From assembly GCF_016862195.1 (NCBI RefSeq), contig NZ_BOMM01000056.1, positions 1 through 64,000 of the forward strand: a stretch of DNA of 64,000 bases, given 5' to 3'. This document shows positions 60,733 to 64,000 of this stretch, in pieces; the stretch's first letter is position 1, and each line of letters begins with the position of its first letter. The notes beneath the pieces were generated by a model. It did not search any database, had not been told where the DNA came from, and was given only the letters and a program-made list of their open reading frames with translations. The DNA is from Paractinoplanes ferrugineus (GTDB taxonomy: Bacteria; Actinomycetota; Actinomycetes; Mycobacteriales; Micromonosporaceae). The position numbers and the translations under genes are program-made.

Positions 60733-61763
60733 ACCGCGACGCCGTGCGGGGCCGGCGGGTGGGCCATCGCGGTCCGGCCCCGGCCACCCTGCTTCGCCTC
60801 GTAGAGGGCGGCGTCGGAGGCGGCGCCCAACTGTGCCGCAGTGCCGGCGTGGTCGGGCAGGACGGCCACACCGATGCTCAGGCCGGGCGGCCCGCCCGGC
60901 AGGGACTCGACCGCCGCCACCGCGGCGCGGATGTCGTCGGCGGCGCGGCGGGCACCCAACCGGTCGGTACGCAGGAGCACCACGAACTCGTCGCCGCCCA
61001 GTCGGCCGACCACGTCGTCGTCGCGCCGGGCCACCGTACGCAAAGCAGCCGCCACCTCCTGCAGCGCCTGATCGCCGACCGCGTGTCCGTAGGTGTCGTT
61101 GATCTTCTTGAAGTAGTCGATGTCGATGGTCAACAGGGCGATCGACTCGGGACCGCGCTTCGCCCAGGTGACGGCGCGGGCCAGCTCGCCGTCGAAGGAG
61201 CGCCGGTTGGCCACGCCGGTGAGCGGATCGGCGTACGCCTGGGTCTCCAGAACCTCGCGCAGGCGGTCGTTGCGCGACCGCAGCGAGGTCACCACGACGG
61301 CGGTGAGGATCATCGCCACGGTGAGCGAGACCCAGTCGGTGAGGCCCCGATCGGCGCCCTGGATCGGGAAGAGCACGGCCGCGGCACCGGCCGACACGCA
61401 CGCCATGGACACATAGTTGGCCAGCCGGCCGAGGAAGTTCGCGGTGTAGAGCACCGGCCACAGGTAGAAGAACTGGGCGCCGGTGCTGGCGTCACCGGTG
61501 AACGCGTTGAGGAACGTCACCAGGGCGGTGCCGGCGAACGGCGCGAGGAACCACATCAGCGGCGGCACCCACTCCGGGCGCCAGCGGCAGATCACCCCGC
61601 CGAGCGCGAGCACGACCGTGAGCACCCCGAAAATGCTCACCCCGGCGACGGTACGGGTGGTCGGCAGCACCACGCCGGTGACGAACATGAACGGCCCGGC
61701 ACCCATCAGGAGGTACGCGACGGAACGCGACGCCCCCGCCTGGTCCCGCAGTTGGTACCGCAC
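60729..61763 (-). CDS. Membrane-bound diguanylate cyclase
   Basis: A 344-residue GGDEF protein that makes cyclic di-GMP from two GTP. Five to six hydrophobic helices (about 15-170) form an N-terminal membrane sensor of unrecognised type. The GGDEF domain follows from about 185; the active site GGDEF is at 256-260, the metal Asp is in IDIDYFKKIND, and the inhibitory RxxD site (Arg247-Asp250) is intact, so product feedback is expected. ATG or GTG start near 61763. The stop shares CTAG with the giant gene. Confidence 0.9.
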   Translation of the reverse strand: MRYQLRDQAGASRSVAYLLMGAGPFMFVTGVVLPTTRTVAGVSIFGVLTVVLALGGVICRWRPEWVPPLMWFLAPFAGTALVTFLNAFTGDASTGAQFFYLWPVLYTANFLGRLANYVSMACVSAGAAAVLFPIQGADRGLTDWVSLTVAMILTAVVVTSLRSRNDRLREVLETQAYADPLTGVANRRSFDGELARAVTWAKRGPESIALLTIDIDYFKKINDTYGHAVGDQALQEVAAALRTVARRDDDVVGRLGGDEFVVLLRTDRLGARRAADDIRAAVAAVESLPGGPPGLSIGVAVLPDHAGTAAQLGAASDAALYEAKQGGRGRTAMAHPPAPHGVAV

Positions 61764-61838
61764 GCCGCCTCCTACTTCCGGTAAGACCTTTCGGTACCGG
61801 GGGCGGACAATTGAGCCTTTCCAGAAACCGGCGCCGTC

Positions 61839-62705
61839 TCAGGAGGCCGGCGCGGCCTCGCGCACGCGGTCGCGGCGGGCCAGGGTGACGCCCGCGCTGG
61901 CGGCGGTGACGAGCAGCAGCGCGGCGATCTCCACCGGGCCAAGGCGTTGATGCAGGACGAGCAGTCCGGCGAGGGCGGCACCGGCCGGTTCGAGGCTCAT
62001 CAGGATGCCGAAGACCCGGGTGGGAATGCGGCGCAGCGCGTTGATCTCCAGGCCGTACGAGAAGACCGACGAGAGCAGGGCGACCGCGGTCGCGCCGATC
62101 AGCAGAGACGGCTCATGGCGTACGGCACTCGCGCCCCCGGCCCCGAAGGGCAACACGAGCACGGCCGCGACGGCGAGCGACACAGCCAGCCCACCGGTGC
62201 CCGGGACGAGACCGCCGAGCTTGGCGCTGAACACGATGTACCCCGCCCAGCAGAGCCCGGCCACGAACGCGAGGAGCAGCCCACCGATCGGTGCCGCTCC
62301 CCCGTTGGCGGTGCCGAGCAGCACCACCCCGGCCGCCGCGAGCGCGGCCCACAGGAAGTCGAGCAGGCTGCGGGTCTGCACCACCGAGAGCAGCAGCGGC
62401 CCCAGAAACTCGACGGTGACCGCGATGCCGAGCGGCACACTTTGCAGCGCCAGGTAGAAAACCAGGTTCATCCCGGCCATCACCGCACCCAGCAGCCCAG
62501 CCGCCCGCCAGGCCGCCCCCGACCAGCCCCGAACCGCCGGCCGAGCGACGACCGCGACAATCAGCGCCGAGATCGACAGCCGAAGCAGCGTCACCCCCGC
62601 CGCCCCGAGATCATCGAACAGGGTACGGGCGATCGCACTCCCGAACTGCACCGAGGCGATCGACATCATCACCAGCAGCGGCGCCGGTACCCCAGTCCGT
62701 CTCAC
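61839..62705 (-). CDS. EamA/RhtA-type membrane exporter
   Basis: A 288-residue transporter with about ten hydrophobic segments in two EamA halves. The closing PTRVFGILMSLEPAGAALAGLL is typical of RhtA-like amino-acid/metabolite exporters. The GTG at 62705 is preferred, with a GGAG eleven bases upstream; a TTG nine codons upstream is possible. Substrate unknown. The dispersed hairpin repeat lies 100 bases upstream of this gene. Confidence 0.8.
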   Translation of the reverse strand: MRRTGVPAPLLVMMSIASVQFGSAIARTLFDDLGAAGVTLLRLSISALIVAVVARPAVRGWSGAAWRAAGLLGAVMAGMNLVFYLALQSVPLGIAVTVEFLGPLLLSVVQTRSLLDFLWAALAAAGVVLLGTANGGAAPIGGLLLAFVAGLCWAGYIVFSAKLGGLVPGTGGLAVSLAVAAVLVLPFGAGGASAVRHEPSLLIGATAVALLSSVFSYGLEINALRRIPTRVFGILMSLEPAGAALAGLLVLHQRLGPVEIAALLLVTAASAGVTLARRDRVREAAPAS

Positions 62706-62804
62706 CCGGTCAGCATCTCCTGCCCCGAGCACCCCTTACCACCCGGACGCCGCCGAGGTGTGCTCCCTCACCCGCCCGGCGACCTCCACTTCCTGGATCC
62801 GGCA

Positions 62805-62875
62805 CGCTCGAGGCCCCTTTTCACTGAAGTTGTGCTCCCTCGCCCCGGAGACCACAACTTCAGTGAACTTGCGGC
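62805..62875 (-). repeat. Dispersed hairpin repeat, inverted-orientation copy (possible terminator)
   Basis: On the minus strand the first unit reads GCACAACTTCAGTGAAAAGG then GGCCTCGAGCG, and the second TTCACTGAAGTTGTGGTCTCC. Together they form a perfect 15-base inverted repeat, TTCACTGAAGTTGTG at 62820-62834 and its complement at 62853-62867, loop 18 bases (itself able to pair CTCC with GGAG). It lies between the acyltransferase stop and the EamA gene. Confidence 0.7.
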
Positions 62876-62909
62876 CGACCACCGCAACGCCCCACCACCC
62901 GTGGCGCGG

Positions 62910-64000
62910 TCACGGCCGGCGGCGGGCCAACTGCGCCGGACCCCCCTGGACGACAGGGCCGCCTGCGCCGGGCCCAAGGCCGACCGGGCCGGACCCTGGG
63001 CCGTCCGCACCGGACCCTGGGCTGACAGGGCCGGACCCTGGGCCGTCCGCGCGGGCCCCGAGGCCGACAGGGCCGGCCCCAGGACCGTCCGGAGCGGGCG
63101 CGGCGCCGGCCCGGGTGAGAGCCGCGGGTTCCAACTCGGCGGCGGGCGGGTCGGCGGCCGGCGGGTCGGGCAGGTGCGGGTCGGGCAGGTGCGGGTCGGG
63201 CAGGGGCGGGTCGGGCAGGGGCGGGTCGGGGGCTGGGGCCCGGCGATGGGTGGTGGTGGGCCACAAGCGTGGGGAGCGGCGGGCGGCCAGGTCTTCGGCC
63301 CAGCCGAAGAGGAGGACCGCCAGCGCGGTCAGCAGCAGCGCCAGGCCCAGGTCGGCCAGTTCGCCGCGTCTGCCACCCAGGTCGTCGAGGGCGACCAAGG
63401 TCAGGGCGGGCCAGACGGCGGCGATGGCGATGTTGTGCCAAAGGTAGACGGTGACGGCTCGGTTGTTGAGCAGGGTCACCGCGCGGTCGAGTGGCCGCAG
63501 ACGGGCGAGCCAGCCCATGGTCGGCTGCCAGCGGAGCACGATCAGCACGAAGGCCAGGGACCACAGGGCCTGCGACTCGGCGACGTCGTTGAGGTCCCAG
63601 GGGTCCTCGCCCTGGTGGCCGCGCAGCCAGGAGAGTGCGGCGGCGCCCATGATCGCGGCGAGGGGGTAGGTGATCCACGGCTTGGCGCGGGCCAGCCGGC
63701 CGTCGTGGTGGGCGAAGCCGGCGATCCAGCAGGCGCCGTAGGTGACGAAGTCCCACAGGGCGGCGTCGGCGGTGTCCGGCAGGCTGCGGTCGGTCAGGTC
63801 CAGCAGGCCCATGACCAGCAGGGGGGCGGCGACGGCGGCCCAGCCGAAGCGGCGGTAGGCGGCGTACATCACCGGGGAGAGGACGACGAACCAGAGGTAC
63901 GCCCGGAGGTACCAGAGCGGCTCCCACCAGTCGATCAGTTGGTCGCTGCCGGGTGGGTCGCCGATCGGCAGCAGCCAGAACAGCAAGCGGGTGACGCTGA
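62910..64000 (-). CDS. Acyltransferase-3 family membrane protein (5' end beyond window)
   Basis: A partial membrane acyltransferase, at least 360 residues. The visible part starts mid-protein: the frame is open to the right edge, so the true start lies beyond base 64000. Hydrophobic segments include PLWYLRAYLWFVVLSPVMYA, ITYPLAAIMGAAALSWL, TVYLWHNIAIAAVWPAL and LALLLTALAVLLFGWAE. The C-terminal 110 residues are a Pro/Asp/Gly repeat tail (DPPLPDPPLPDPHLPDPHL), coded partly by DNA tandem repeats. Confidence 0.75.
   Translation of the reverse strand, partial: SVTRLLFWLLPIGDPPGSDQLIDWWEPLWYLRAYLWFVVLSPVMYAAYRRFGWAAVAAPLLVMGLLDLTDRSLPDTADAALWDFVTYGACWIAGFAHHDGRLARAKPWITYPLAAIMGAAALSWLRGHQGEDPWDLNDVAESQALWSLAFVLIVLRWQPTMGWLARLRPLDRAVTLLNNRAVTVYLWHNIAIAAVWPALTLVALDDLGGRRGELADLGLALLLTALAVLLFGWAEDLAARRSPRLWPTTTHRRAPAPDPPLPDPPLPDPHLPDPHLPDPPAADPPAAELEPAALTRAGAAPAPDGPGAGPVGLGARADGPGSGPVSPGSGADGPGSGPVGLGPGAGGPVVQGGPAQLARRRP
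63163..63222. repeat. 15-base tandem repeats in the acyltransferase 3' end
   Basis: Four near-perfect copies of GGGTCGGGCAGG(T/G)GC, encoding PDPHL/PDPPL steps of the C-terminal tail. Confidence 0.85.

Noticed and set aside
57970..61461. A 1,163-codon open frame on the minus strand
   Set aside because: It is antisense to the giant gene and GGDEF region, is extremely Arg-rich and is explained by the codon bias of the sense strand.

Overview
This is a high-GC (roughly 70%) bacterial window with GTG and TTG starts, Tat signals, an actinobacterial maltosyl-phosphate (glgM/glgC) locus, a mycothiol-type DinB protein, SigE-family sigma and FHA/GarA signalling. It comes from an actinomycete. The gene mix (ricin-tailed GH30, LPMO, many extracellular enzymes) would suit a Micromonosporaceae member such as Actinoplanes; that family-level call is inference.

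Layout. (1) 3-6051, minus strand: a block collinear with M. tuberculosis Rv1822-Rv1830: pgsA-like, DUF881, sbp, DUF881, gcvH, garA, ftsR, DUF151 nuclease and a second MerR gene, several joined by ATGA overlaps. (2) 6220-9591: a MoxR/ChlI-type AAA ATPase with a VWA partner. (3) 9592-10540: gene-free, with three copies of a hairpin repeat that recurs at 30.1 kb and 62.8 kb. (4) 10.5-25.1 kb: alternating single genes (PhzF, GH30, ABC-F, DinB, cupin, three AraC-type regulators, SDR, GHL10 hydrolase, renalase-like oxidase) and the divergent glgM/glgC pair. Many tail-to-tail neighbours overlap. (5) 25.1-28.1 kb: His-rich protein, DUF4331, small Tat protein and a membrane-anchored LPMO. (6) 28.3-31.4 kb: FKBP, SGNH esterase, lipoprotein. 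(7) 31.6-34.8 kb: a sugar/polyol ABC importer lacking an ATPase gene. (8) 34.9-42.3 kb: S4 protein, DUF1775 protein, DHH phosphoesterase, zwf, then a Bcp / SigE-family sigma / triple-repeat membrane protein / amidoligase operon, and a STAS protein. (9) 42.3-51.6 kb: metzincin protease, ROK kinase, DUF1800-DUF1501 pair, DUF2252, PPOX, pirin and a small membrane protein. (10) 51.6-53.3 kb: an IS605-type element with divergent tnpB and tnpA. (11) 54-64 kb: a 2,225-residue disordered protein with a C-terminal TPR-like domain, a membrane diguanylate cyclase, an EamA exporter and an acyltransferase that runs off the right edge.

The most unusual items are the dispersed paired-hairpin repeat family, the giant repeat-built protein, the sigma/triple-repeat/amidoligase operon, and the IS605 element, whose TnpA has His at the expected catalytic Tyr while TnpB keeps its catalytic residues. 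No rRNA, tRNA or CRISPR array was seen.
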